Positions 31,899-46,356 of a stretch of DNA of 64,000 bases are shown one piece after another (position 1 is the stretch's first letter; every line of letters starts with the position of its first letter). Both the position numbers and the translations under genes were made by a program. The DNA comes from Polyodon spathula. Lineage: Eukaryota; Chordata; Actinopteri; Acipenseriformes; Polyodontidae. The DNA lies in NCBI RefSeq assembly GCF_017654505.1, contig NC_054539.1, positions 65,490,256 through 65,554,255 on the forward strand. Reading direction: 5' to 3'. Below the pieces are notes generated by a model that was not told where the DNA came from, did not search any database, and saw only the letters and a program-made list of their open reading frames with translations.

Positions 31899-34690
31899 TA
31901 TATATATATATATATGTGTGTATATGTACAAAACATGATCACACCTACATCATAGAACTTGCATGAACTACTTTCAGATGCTCAAAAGGTTTGGCAGTAG
32001 ATTACGGTTAATAGTTCCACCCATTACATTGACCAAGACCAAATGTTACTAGTGGGTAATTTATACTACCCTGTAAGCACTTATCTTTAAGTCAAACTCC
32101 CAAGTGTTTTCATATCTCAAAAAGCTACAGTATTTCTACAAGCTAAAAGACTGCTGGGTCAGAACTGGTACCTGCAATGTATTAATTATTCAGTATTTAC
32201 TCAAAGCAGTATGTGAGTCTCTACCTCTTCCACTGGATATTGGACAGCAGCTGGAAATCTTTTGGACAGTTAGACAGCCAATACTAATATGGCTAGAATG
32301 GCTCACTGGGAGTTGAACCTAACTAGCCCTAATGCAAGACTGAGTTTACAAATACCATTTAATAACAAAAGCCACAAATTGAAAGACACTTGTACTTGCT
32401 GTAGCAGCTCAAAGGATAACCCCCTGCCACTGCACTCTTTCTCCGACAGGGGTTGAGTGCTGGCCTCACATGCAGGCACCGTGAAGCATGGGAACTCCAA
32501 ATCAGAAGTTGAAGAAGAACTGCCATTACCTTTGTCACAAGTGACCCTCAAACCCCTTCTCTCCTGTATAAGGTGATAGATCCTTTTGAATTCATTTCAT
32601 TATTATCAGTAGTAAGGAAAAATGTGTATATATTAAAACACACGAGACAGAATACATGTTCTAATATAACTATGATTCAAACACATCAGATTTACAAGAT
32701 TTTCACATTTTTCTAGCTGTAAAAAAGATTCTTATGTCATGTTTTGTTTCTCTGTGCTGCTAAAAAGGTCTCCACCCTTTAAAAATGAAATGCCCTTCTC
32801 TGTGGCGTCACACGGAAAAAGAAACAAGGAGCCAGTGTAATGAAATTCCTCTCCTATCCCATGGCCCATAACAAAGTGTGTTTTGTGTCGTGTTTATCTG
32901 TTCACGGGTGCAGAATGATGCTTCAACCAGGAACCCTGGTTAACCCAGGTGTGACTCAGGTACTTGTTTCTATGCAGGATTGTGACCAGGGTAGCCAGAA
33001 CCCAGGTCCGGACCTTGGAAGAAGTGCCAGTGTGAAAGGGGCTTTACTTTCTTCATATTATTTGACAAATTACACTAAATAAATAAATTACGCCTGTACC
33101 AATTAACAAATTAATCAGACTGATTAGTCAATTAAAGAGTTGATCGCAGAGTATTATTTTTTTTTTACAATTTAATCTTGCAGAATTTTTTTTTTTTCTG
33201 GCCATTATAGGGTTAAAATCCAAAGTAGCTAACAGTATCACGTGGAGATAGTCGGAGAGAACAGAAAATAGAGTGTTACGAACCATTAAAGGGAAAACTC
33301 TTATCTAATTTTGGGTATTAATTAGAAATATCATTGGAAACGAAAGGGTGTTCTGTTTCATTTGCAAGCAAAGTTTTTCATACAAGGAGAGCGTCAGTAG
33401 TTTGCAGTTTAGTTTGCAACCATCCCATGTTACTTTAATCATTTAAATTGGTCATCCTTACTACAAAGTTACTACAAGTAGGGGGTAGAGGAGGGGTGGT
33501 TTGTGGTGCTGAATTAAGATACTGTATATACAAACCTATATTTATTTTTTTACGTTTTTTTTTTTTTTTTTTTTACTGTTTGTAGAGTGAGTGACCAAGC
33601 TAGCGGGCAGGGGGTTGGCATTAGTTAGAGAAAATATACTGCATTACAATTGGCAATCTAAATTATCAGGAGTTTTTTTTTTTAATCTCATTGGCAGACG
33701 GGAGATTCAAACTCTGCTGGAGTCTCCTGACGAAATAGGGAGGCTTGGCAGGTATGCATATGTAAGTTTATTATTTATCTATCTATTTATTTATTTATTT
33801 ATTATTGGGTTTGTTTTGTTCTTTGCATAAAATGTGCATTATATTTTGCTATTAAACTCTTCGTGTAATTATTATTTTTTTGATTCTATAGAATTTTTAA
33901 GTATTACTATACAAAACAGCTAATGCCCATAAACTAACCAATCAAAAATGTTACTTAGTGACACACCTAAAATAAACACATAAATAAATAAAAACAATAA
34001 ATCAACTGTTCTGATTGTTTCTACTGTGATATGATTAACAGGGTTTTATACCTATGAGAAAATGTACATTTCCCTTTGCTTCTTGCTTCAAAATAGGGAT
34101 ACAGTATTTTTAATGATGTGAAATTTTACCCAGGATTTGAATATTAAAATTCTACCGAGGTCAAACTTAGGTTTCAAGCTATAGGTGGTAGTATTTATAT
34201 GACTGCTTGGTATTTACTATTCAGCTTCCAAATCTAAGTTACACAGCAAACCAACACAAATTAAGGAGTCTTTTGTACTTTACCAGAATTTGTACTTGAG
34301 CATCAGCATTGATGATGCAAAAAAACAATGAGGACACAAGCTCGGTGTCCTCAAAGCTAGTTACGGCCAAACTTCCACGTGTCTGATTTCTCTTTACTCT
34401 GTAGCAGACTCACATCACACAGTACCTTTTGGTCATCATGAACTACCTTGGTTATATACTGTATGTATATAGCTTGTGCATCAGTTTAAATCAATTTCTG
34501 TATTACCTGTTCTGTATTGTGATTGGAGTTTGCCTTTTTTTTTTATAACTTAAACCCGTTTTACGAATTTGCACTTGTGTCAGCTGTGATGTTCATAGCC
34601 TCTCTAGAGCCAGTAGATTTGAGTGATCTTGTTCATTATCTGCTCAGTATTAATAGTTTTGAATTACTCACATTAAACAATGCATATATA
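31899..34690. other. Unassigned interval between pbk and scara5
   Basis: No kinase exon recognised. It holds poly-T runs (for example 33553-33574) and a (TTTA)n tract near 33776-33802. A minus-strand frame at 32303-32551 has a plausible donor (gacaaag|gtaatg) but no family match. The palindrome-like segment accctggttaacccaggt near 32931-32948 may belong to a repeat. Confidence 0.35.
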
Positions 34691-34705
34691 TAAACATAGA
34701 TATAT

Positions 34706-34711
34706 TTTATT
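34706..34711 (-). terminator. scara5: Candidate scara5 poly(A) signal
   Basis: TTTATT on the plus strand is AATAAA on the minus strand, about 790 bases beyond the scara5 stop codon. Position is plausible only. Confidence 0.3.
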
Positions 34712-35497
34712 TGTCATTAAAAAAATTACATATAAAAGTTACATGTGAATTAAATCATCTGCATTATGCATCCGCATTATTCTCACATTGTCAAAATAAC
34801 ATATACAAAACTCTCACAGAAATATAAAAAACACAAATCAATTACTCTGCAAAGATTAATCTGATATTTGATATAGAAATAAAAGTTATTTTGACTCTAC
34901 TTTTAAGGTCTCTGGAGTGAAGTACAGCATATTAGACCTCATTATGATTCCTCCCAAGTCAGAACAATTAATGTATATGATGTTTTTGGTCAGTGTGGGG
35001 TAAAACATATTTAATATATGCTAATTTAATCTCATTCAAAGGAGAAAGAAAAACAGCTGTTGCACATTACTAGTTAGTGTAAATGCATGGTTTAATCTGG
35101 GTGGTACATGTTTGTGGAAGCAAATAGATTACATTATACTACCTACATTAAATAGATATAAACCTATTATCAGAATTCGTTTTTATGCACAATAATACTA
35201 TTACCTATTTTGATGGTTTCGATTTTGCTGCAGTGTCCAGTACTTTGGCTTGTGTTGTCATGCCAGGAACCCCTTAGTATGAAAAGAGCTCACACTTAAT
35301 GGGATTCTTTTCCTGGTTAAATGAATATATGCATAACATTGTTTGTGGACCATCCAAAGTCACCATTTTGGATGTTTATGGATATATAAAAATAATAAAA
35401 CAATTAGTCTTGCTGAAGTTGATTCCTAATTCGCTGTATCCATATATTTTTTGTTTTGGAGTTTGCGTCCTCTTTCCTCTCTTGTACAAAACTCCTG

Positions 35498-35631
35498 CTA
35501 TGGGTTGCAGGTAACGCCAGCATCCTCCACATGTCCACAGTTAGTCTTTCCCCAGCCTGCAAATCTGCACTGAAGGATTGTTTCCTCTGTCCCTGTGCAG
35601 GCAACGTCATCCATCCAAATGAATCCAGAGC
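35498..35631 (-). CDS. scara5: scara5 last exon, SRCR end
   Basis: Encodes [40 protein letters not shown] and CNP-stop. It has the last four SRCR cysteines. Acceptor GTTTCAG. Confidence 0.95.
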
Positions 35632-35750
35632 CTGAAACAACAAATAATAGTATTATGTACTATTGTTGATTTTGAAAAAAAAAGCAACACAAAAATACAT
35701 ATTTTTGATGATGAGTCTTTCTCTAAACTTTATTTTTCTTCTAACATCCT

Positions 35751-35840
<90 letters not shown>

Positions 35841-38800
35841 TGCCTATAGAAAGTCTACACCCCCTTGAACTTTTTTTCACATTTTGTTGTGTCAGTGCCT
35901 CAGAGTTTCATAAATTATCGACATACAATTATCTACACACCATACTCCACACTGTTAAGGGGAAAAAAGTTTTTATTAAGAAAAAAAATTAGATTATATA
36001 TTAAAAATACAAAACTGAAAGGTCATAATTGGATAAGTCTCCACTTGGAGGAAGGACCTTTGGCAGCAACTACAGCTGTTAGTCTGTTGGGATAGGTCTC
36101 TACCAACTTTGCACACCTAGATTTGGCAATACTTGACTATTCTTCTTTACAAAACTGTTAAAGCTCTGTCAAGTTCCTTGGGGACCGTTGATGGACAGCA
36201 ATCTTCAAGTCGTGCCACAAAATTTAGATTGGATTTAGGTCAGGGTTCTGACTGGACCACTCAAGGACATTTACCTTTTTCTTCCTTAGCCACTCAAGTG
36301 TAGCTTGGGCTGTATGCTTTGGGTCGTTGTCATACTGAAAGGTGAACTTCCATCCCAGTTTCAGCTTTCTTGTAGAGGGCAGTAGGTTTTCCTCAATGAC
36401 TTCTGTGTACTTTGCTCCATTCATTTTCCATTCTATCCTGAAAAATGCCCCAGTCCCTGCCGATGAGAAACATCCCCACAACATGATGTTGCCACTACCA
36501 TGCTTCACAGTAGGGATGGTGTTTTTTGGGTGATGCACTGTGTTGGGTTTGTGCCAAACATAACGTTTTGCATTTAGGCCAATTTTAGTTTTGCCTCATG
36601 GCTACAGAATCTCCTGAGTGTTTTTTTTTTGCATACTTCAAATAGGATTCAAGGTGGACTTTCTTAAGAAATGCCTTCCTTCTTGCCACCTTACCATACA
36701 GGCCAGATTTGTGGAGTGCTTGGGATGTTGTTGTCACATGCACACTTTGACCAGTCTTGGCCATAAAAGCCTGTAGCTCTTGGAAAGTTGCCATTGGCCT
36801 CTTGGTAGCCTCTCTGATCAGTCTCCTTCTTGCTTGGTCATCCAGTTTGGAGAGACGGCCTGATCTAGGCAGGGTCTTGGTGGTGCCATTTACCTTCCAC
36901 TTCTTAATAATCGACTTGACTGTGCTCCAAGGGATAGTCAAGGCCTTTGATATTTTTTTATACCCATCCCCTGATCTGTGCCTTTCAACAACTTTGTCCC
37001 GGAGTTCTTTTGAAAGCACCTTGGTGCTCATGGTTGAGACTTTGCTTTGAAATGCACTACCCAGCAGAGGAAACCTACAAGAACTGCTGAATTTATCCTG
37101 AAATCATGTGAATCACTACAATTAAACACAGGCGATTGGTTATACCTGAGCTTATTTAGAATTGCTATGACACTGGATAAAACGGTCCAATATCCGGTTC
37201 AGCCCTGTACTGCGAAACGTACCGTACCGCATTTGGCGAGTCAAAAAAATCAGATTGGACTTCAACATCAGCGGTCCATACTGGTTTTTCTCTACTGAAG
37301 TGGTCAGCTCGGCCGCAAATCCCATATCAGGCTCCTAAAGTTTGATTTGTGGCTCAGAACTGTTTATAAGTCTAACAAGATGTTTCAGGTGTCTGTTTCA
37401 TGGTAATCTGTCACATGACTTTAGTGTGTTTATCTCTCTGTGTAACACCACAGTAAAGTTTCATTATAACTTTTCACAATGGCAGAAAATGTTCTTGTGA
37501 GACAGTGTCACAGTCACCAAGGAGCAAAGGTCACTAACGCAAATGTTTCCAGTAGAATACAGTGCTCCTATTTATGATTTTTAGTTCGTTTGCTCAGACC
37601 AAGAGAAAGGCATTTTCCAATTCCTTGTTTGTCACTGTTAAGTTATAGGAGTCAGAGGTTTGATGAATTTAAGAAAACATGTCTAACGGCACCATTGGAA
37701 GGAGTATAAAATTCTACAAGAAAAGGAAAATGTATGTACTGTTTTTTTCTTGTGACCGAATATTCTGTAGTACCCAGAATATTCAGCTCCGGTTTAGTGC
37801 TTTTATAAAAGAATGACAGTGTGATGAGTGACCTGAATTTCTCTGGTGTGATAACTCATTGTTAGTCACTTTGCTTTCTATTGAGATACCCCCCATCTTC
37901 CTCCATTCTTGTTTACTTTGAAGCAGTCTTTGTTGGCTAAAAAGAACAGAAAATGTACAGCTTTATGACCTACTGTCTGATAAACTCTTTTGTTTATAAT
38001 CTGACAGCTACCTAGCTGCATAAAGGTTGCCCAGGGATTCCCTAGTACATTTTGGAAACTTATTTTGTAATATACATATAACATATTTAATATACTTTTA
38101 AATGTTGTGGTAAGAAACAGGCTTGGGGACTCTCACTGTAGTACAGATATATGATTGTCCTTTTTTCAGTTTTCAGTTGGGGGTACCCTATTCAAACTTA
38201 TTTACATTGTATTATTTTTGTTGTAAAGCTATTCTATCGGTCCAGTGTATATGTAATTACTTTGTAAAGTGCCTAAGAATGTTTTATTATATAACAAGGT
38301 GCTATATAAACAGTATTATATTGTACAAGATTATGATCAGAATACTTCATTACAGAATACTGCTAATTCTGTCATTTTACCTGTTGAGTCAAGCTTGTTA
38401 GGAGAATGTTACATTTTTTTCTAGTCCAGTGACAGTCAAATCTGGCCATCAAGATCTGTTCCAGTCCAGGATTTCACCCCAAGCAAGTCATATAATAGTT
38501 AACTGAACCTGTTAAAAGGCAATTAACTAATTTAGGACATGCTTTTCTATGTGAAAAAGAGAAATTACCAACCTCTCAGGGTTTCTGTTTATTTTGAATG
38601 TTATTCTATCCTGTTCATTTTCTTGATAGAGAACAACTTATTAAAATATTGTATCATTTAAAAAGATAGTTGTTTGAGGTTAATATGACATGTTCACAGA
38701 CTCAGGTTATTACATGACATATATAATATGTCATGTAATATATAATATATTTATAACATATAAAATCCACATAAAAATAAAAAAGCCTAGTGATGATCTT

Positions 38801-41800
38801 GTCTGGAAAGCCACAATTTCCAAAAAAACACATTTCCTCACTTTTGTCGAAGAAATTTTGATCTTCGCTGCAAATACGTCTGAGCTAATACCTCATCTGC
38901 TCCCTTTACTATTTTCATGCATCCTGATATTTTTCATTAATACATACAAACTAAATCAACCTGGACGACCCCTTCAGTTGAATTTCAAGCACTAGATTTT
39001 TTCATCAACAAATGTGAAAGAGAAATTCAACAAATAAATTTTAACCAACCTATGAAACAGCATAACTTATCTAAAGAGGAACCCGTTGCACTGCGGAACA
39101 TACAAAACCGAGATGACATTGCAATAAAACCTGCTGAGAAACGAGGAGCAGTAGTTGTCTGGAGTAAAGACCTATATACAAAAGAAGCCCAACAACAACT
39201 TTACGACACTAATTTCTACACTAAGAACTGCAAAGATCTCACTCATTCTTTACAGGCCACTATCTTTTCCACTTCTAATGATGCTATCTCAAACAATTTG
39301 TTACCCACATCTTCACGTAATCTAATAGCAGGAAACCCCTCTTGCAGTACCTGCCTACTTTAACTGTCCTTTACGTGGTAACTGATTTCACAATAACTTT
39401 ACACCTCACAATAACTTCACAATAACTTTACACCTCACAATAACTTCACAATAACTTTACACCTCACAATAACTTCAGAATAACTTTACACCTCACAATA
39501 ACTTCAGAATAACTTTACACCTCACAATAACTTCACAATAACTTTACACCTCACAATAACTTCACAATAACTTTACACCTCACAATAACTTCACAATAAC
39601 TTTACACCTCACAATAACTTCACAATAACTTTACACCTCACAATAACGTCACAATAACTTTACACCTCACAATAACGTCACAATAACTTTACACCTCACA
39701 ATAACTTCACAATAACTTTACACCTCACAATAACTTCACAATAACTTTATACCTCACAATAACTTCAGAATAACTTTACACCTCACAATAACTTCACAAT
39801 AAAGGGTTTTATTTATTTATTTATTTATTTTAAGAACCAAAAGATTTCCAGCACAAGAAAGTTGTTTTTATTCATGAAAGGCAAGTTTCTTGAAGCCAAC
39901 ACACACTGCTGGGCACTGTTTTTTGCACTTTATTACAACTTGCAAAAACAAATTCATATAAATCCAAACCATGACAATAGCAATGAAATGTGCTTTTACC
40001 AACACTCTGTGCCACCACAAAATCACCGGTCGCATTTCAGAAAAACTGGCCTAGAATAGTTAAATATATAGTATAAATATCACATTACTTTTTATTGAGG
40101 GAGACTGTATATATTGCTGTAGTAGACTATTGCATTTTCTGCTATCACAACACTAGTACAGCAGTATTTAACCAATCTGTTCTGCCCGAGGTAGAACTGA
40201 ACCATTATTACGCAACCCATCCAATGGCCACAGTGGGATAAAGGGTTTCCACCTTTGCGGTCCTATGTCGGACCAGGTCCGACTTTGCAATTTTCCCTTT
40301 CCAGTCCGATGTCGGACCCTGTCCGACATCATCAAAAAGACGTAAAGCACAGGTCTCTAGTCATTTTTTTTCTCTGGAAAAAGCCAAGAAAACCTTTCAC
40401 TGGCCGGGTGTGACCGATAGGAACCGAACGAAGCTGAAAAAAAGGCCATATCTGATAGCCCCATGCACCACAGAGATAACATGGACACAAACAAAGGAGA
40501 CAGCTGATTCTGCATCCAGCGCTCAAAGAATATCACAGACATTTGCAGAGCTTTTTGAGATGATATAGTAATAAAATAATAACTTACATCGTATTATTGA
40601 GGAGTTTGGTGATAAAACGAATGATCAGGAGAGGATGTGTATAAAGAGGTATGTAAACAAGGCGAACAAGGGGTGGGGCTTGGCTGAAGATGCAGGACTT
40701 GGTGTCCTTTTTCAATTCAGTTCCTTTTAAAACAAAACATTACAAACAACCTGTGTAAAATAAACAGCGCGTGTGAAAATAAATTGGACCTGGCACGTCT
40801 GAAAAGCGCTGAATAAATGTAGCGTTAAGGGTTAAATAACCCAGAACAGCAGTGGAGAGACTTTCGGCATTGCTGGTGGGTTTGATTCATGCTGTCTGTA
40901 TTCTCCATGCATCGTGTAAGAATACTCAGAAGTAGTTTGCGTTTTGTTTTGTTTTGAATGTTTTTATTTGTAGCATATTATTTGTATTTGGCATTAATTA
41001 TATTTATATGGGCGTTTGTTCCAAGAGTCAGATGGCTCAGAACACGGAAAGGTTATCCAAAAATGATAATTTCTATTTAACTTACTTACTGCATTTGTTA
41101 ACTGTTTTTTGGCAGGAAGTACAATGTTTAAATTGTTTTAAATAGTTTTTAACATGTAAACATAAACAAAACAAAACAAAAAAACATTTGGCTCAAAGGC
41201 TATCTTAGGCTGAAGTTCAAATTTCTCAAATGCTACCACTGAGGAGTTTAGCCTTATTTCTAGTATTGTTTTGTGTCACCTGAAATGTGTATTGTTTCCA
41301 TAAAACAGGGGTGAGTGAAAATAATTTCACCTCAGGTTTTAATTCTTACAGTGAAATTAGTTTTATGGTCTTAAATAAATCCTCAGTGGACTGTACCGCA
41401 CACATCACAAAATAACCACACTATTTGGTACGCATGGTGTCCATGGAGACTGAACTACTCTCCCACCCCAAGATGGAGGTCTCTCCTCAGCTCTGATGAT
41501 TTAATTAAGTTTTGGAGGCCTTTTATCTCCAATGCGTTCTGCAGGTTTGTGACGGGGTACTGCAACCCCTGTGCTTATTTGTATTATTTGGTATTACTAT
41601 TATTATAATGTACTGGTTTGTGTTTCTTTAAATCAATGTTTTGGTATTGTTGTTTTACAGCATGAATGGGGTTTTAATTCCCCATCCAGCTAATCTCGTG
41701 AGAATGTGTGGTGGGCAGCTAACAAATTATTGAAAAATTGTCTGTCGACCAAGCATCTCCGAAATCCTGTGCAGAATGTGGTCGAGGGATAAACTAGGTT

Positions 41801-44800
41801 TCGTTAGCCAGTTAATCCCTCGACCACGATATAAAAACAAGCAGCTTTTGCTGACCGGGGATGGGGGTTGTTCAGAGGTGGAACTGAAAAGTAAGAACTG
41901 AAAATATAATAACAATTGCTACTTGTACGAGCTTTACATCCGCACAACACTTGTTTGCTTCAGTGGTTGGTGTCTGTCTGTCTGTTTATTTGTTTTGGCC
42001 AACATGCCTTATGTTTTGCATACAGTATCAGTGTTTTGTTTGGTGTAAACCTTTTACTTGTATTTAATAAATATACTGGTATCTAGTGAGCTAGTATCTA
42101 ATCGAAACCTCATTGTTTTGTACAGCATTTATTTATTTTTTTAACTATGAACTGTTTTTAGTTTTGTTTTGTTTTGTGCCTCCATATTGGAGGGACATGC
42201 TTCCTGCAAGGCTATCTGAGCTATGATTTTGTACATTTTCCTATTTCAAAGAAGATTTGACACACATTATGTCTGGAAATAGGACTTCTGGTAAAATTGG
42301 CAATGTTCTGGTGGCTTAGATCCCCACAGATGTCTTTAGTTGCAAACTAGCTGTGAAAACTGGCCTGCGGCTGCAAACCAAAGAGATAATGCAGGAATCA
42401 AGATTCGCCTGCTGATCTTGCTACCTGGTCATTGGAGGAGAACGACACTTGAGTCAGCTATTTCCAACCTACCTTGTCCAAATCTTGCGGTTTTATGAAC
42501 CTCCCTGGCTCCTTTGAATCCCAGCATCCTGCAAACCACGTCCCCATCCTTTTTGTCCCAGCCGTCATCGCACACTGTACCCCAGCGCTTGTCGTAGTGC
42601 ACCTCCACTCGGCCCTCAGAGGGTGAAGATCCGTTCACCAGCCGAACTATGGTTTCATCTGCTCCTATGCAAACCACAGACAGGTGTTAATAAATGACAG
42701 CTTAGGGTGTTAATAACTGATGGTATCAGCCTGTCTAATGATAAAGGACATAAAATCATGGAATATTGTTTTTGCAATCCTTTTAGTGGCATATTTTCTT
42801 CCCATTAAAACTGGGGATTAAAACTGGAATTACTGAAAAGCAAACAAGAAGAAAGAAAAAAACAGAATTCAATAAAACCAAAAGACACACATGGGAATGG
42901 AACACCGCAGAAGCAATGCCATCCGTGGGGGTCATGAAAATAAATCCAGCTTCTTAGTGGTTTGCACTCCACTTAAGGGGTCACCTCTTGCTCTTTTGAA
43001 TTTCTGCCTGAAGCCCAACTTCAGCTGGTCTATATATATAGACATTTTTTCACATACCAGGAAAAGAAATACCAGACTCACGTACAATTTTGGTAAAATG
43101 ACAAATTAAATAGGCAGAGGCTCATATCATGGCAGGTCCTAGACAATATTTTGGTTATTGCAGGCCTTGACAAGATTTAAACCAAGAAGCCATAGATGGC
43201 TGGATAGCTGGATAACAGATGCCACTGAGCCATGCACCCTCTGGGCATCCTGTTATGACTGTGACAGTGCTGGGCTTCAAAATATGAATGCCTGTTAGAT
43301 ACAAACACTTGGAGAAGGAATGTCTCCTCATTCGGGTTTTGCTTATGGAAGTGGAAAGATCCCCTGAGTGCTTCTTATCAGTACAAGATTGGACACGGAG
43401 CTTTTGAAAATATAAAATTATGAAAGTGTTTACATAGGAGCGAATTACAACAAATGTGGTACCAATTATGCCTTTCAAACGAGAAATATCCCTTAGAATG
43501 GGCACATGTTTTTACCAAAACTAGCCATAATTGTTCTGTTGGGAGATGCTGTATACAATTAGGGATTGTAAGATGAAAAGCTTGTCTGCTCTGTACAATC
43601 AAATAAAATGTCATGCCATTTTAGACAGGGTTGGTTTTTTTTGCCCAAGTTGATTATACATCTGTTTTATGGATTTGGTTCATGGTATACTCACAAGTAA
43701 AACAATCTCAGCAATATTACATTTTAATCAGGTTTATATATAGTTGACTGAAAATTGCCTTGTTTTTAAAGTTGCAATGTTCAATCCCTTGCGTGCTGAT
43801 CGTCAGATTGTCACTGATTTGGCAAGCCCATAGCACAATAACAAAGAAGAAAACAGGAAAAAGGAAGCAATACAGAATACAGAATATTGGATTTTAGTTT
43901 AAATACTTTTTTTGAAATGGAGGTTTTGAAAGTGGGTAAAGTACTGAAAATGCACTTATCAAGTTTTGAAAACTAGACACTACCTTGGAAAAACTACAGT
44001 ATGTTAATTTTGAAACTGAACTTGGTTTAGTAGATTTTCTTTTTTTATTATTATTACAGCTGTTAGTGAGCCAGTGGGGCCTGGAGGACAAAGGCCAGGC
44101 CTCATGTGTCTGCCTCAGTGTATGCCTGGCCAATCAGGCCTGCTGTAGCATGGTGAGAATAAACAGTCCCTTCCTGTCTTACCTCCTTAACCCACGAGGT
44201 TACCAGAGCCAACGTTGCACTACTCGCAGACCCGCGCTCCTCTAACTGTATAACTCACCTTGTACAAGTCCGTCCCTTTATCAGGTGAGCCACTCTGGGG
44301 CCCTAGATTTCCAGATTATTGTACTTCATTTTACTAAGAAAATTGACTCGTGCTTGGAACTGGACCACAGAAAAAAAAAAAAAAACTTAATTAGCTTTTT
44401 TTCTGTACATTACACCTTAACAAAGATATTAGCAAGTCCTATTATGGTGTATGGTTTATTGACAAATAAAATACAAATAAATACTGTCAGGTAATACACA
44501 TGTTCTTATGTTGGGAGTGTTTTTTTTTCTTCTTCTTTTGACCTCATGGTGTATTCTTTTGAAGCAAGGGGAATTGCAGGAAGGACGAGTCAAATATTTA
44601 CCCTCATTAGCTTCTTAGTAGTTTTATACTGTTAACATTATTGTATCATTTGCCTTTGCACATTCTTTGAAATGGGCTGTAGAGGTTTAACCCATTAAAA
44701 GTTTCAGGTGAAAATAATTAGCTGGAAAGCAAGATGTTGGTGGAAGTGGGATTTTTTGTTTTGTTTTGTTTTACAACACACACCAACATCCTAGTGACTC

Positions 44801-46266
44801 CTGACTACACAGCTCTATAGTTTAGATAGAACAAGGTGAAACCTCACCTGCTTTCTGACTTTGATTAAAGACTGGTCATTTCTGGCGACCGACTGCTTTT
44901 TGTGTGAATTGGATATATTCCAAGTATACTGTTCTCAATGTTCTCAAACTTTGTAACTGCAGGTAAAAATTACCCCTGTAATTTTCTATGCAGTGTCAGA
45001 TGGTTTTAAATATTCAGAAACAGAGATACGGAAAGTTAGATGAATAAACACAATAAACACGCCAGATCTGTTCTCTGGTCGGGTAAATATCAAGCACATA
45101 AAACACAATAAACACGCCGGATCTGTTCTCTGGTCTGGTAAATATCAAGCACAAAAAACACAAACACATGAAGTCTCCCCCGCTACAACTCTCCTGAACG
45201 TTCTGGAAGACAATTGCTAATACTAATTCAAAGAGTACACTAAGAAAACGGGTAGTCCCTGCTGAACACTGATGGGGAGCTGAGAATTGAAATACTATTT
45301 ATGTGCCTCTTACTGGGCTCCAAGAAGGTATATAATATACCAGACAAGAAAATAGGGTATTTAATAAGAGTAACACACAGTTCACTCTTCAGTAAAGAGA
45401 TCTGTAAGGTTTCCAATTTTTTTTTGAACCAGCTTAACCAACTTCTCAACCAGCACCAAGGGCCTCATTTATGAAAAGGTACAAAAAAAAAAATGGTGCC
45501 CGATAATTGCACTTACTGTGCACGTTAATGATTTCTGTATTTACTGTTGTAATTTTATTCATTATCACATGAAATCGTGGTCATATTATGGTTAAGATGA
45601 CCATGTGGCTGTGCTCAGCGGGACAGTTTGGGATAGTTCAGGCTTTGCAACCCAATACAATCTGGTATGTTTTACCTGTCTCAGGTACCAATCTTTCCTT
45701 TAAGAGAAGCAGGATTATTCTTACCAGACTGCATTGGGTTGTGAGTTGAAAAGTCTGAACTATCCCAAACTGTCCCGCTGAACACAAAGCCATAGGGTCA
45801 ATCTTAACTATGGGGCACACTAATTTTACTGTGTGATACTATGGTAATCAGACTGAATATGTGATTTGTACCTATCCCTCTCTCTGGCCGTTTTTTTTGG
45901 CCACAAATGTGATTTACCCGAGTAATTCTCCCACATGTGCATCAGCATTTCACGTGAAAACTGACCCACGTAGAAACCCATTGAATGTGTAGTGGTGTTC
46001 CATAAGCACAACTATCCTCAATTTATCCAGCTGTGTGTATTTTATTGTTTACCCTAACAGCCAATAAGAGTGCACGGTTTCACTCCATTGTGACTGAATA
46101 CACATCACAGTGCAAAAGTCACATCACTGCTTGCTGACGGTACCACACCATTAGAATATAATGCACCCCAGAGTCTGCCTGAAATATTACATATTACATT
46201 CCCGGGAACGAGACTAGAGTAGCGGCTCCCGACTTTAATAAAGTGGGCAGCTAAAGAACAAAACTG

Positions 46267-46356
<90 letters not shown>

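Noticed and set aside
32303..32551. Candidate pbk upstream exon
   Set aside because: A plausible splice donor is present, but the translation shows no PBK or kinase motif in any frame.
35404..35643. 79-residue minus-strand frame over the last scara5 exon
   Set aside because: Wrong frame. The SRCR end reads in another frame with proper splice and stop.
39387..39801. CRISPR array
   Set aside because: Units are contiguous tandem repeats without unique spacers, in a vertebrate genome.
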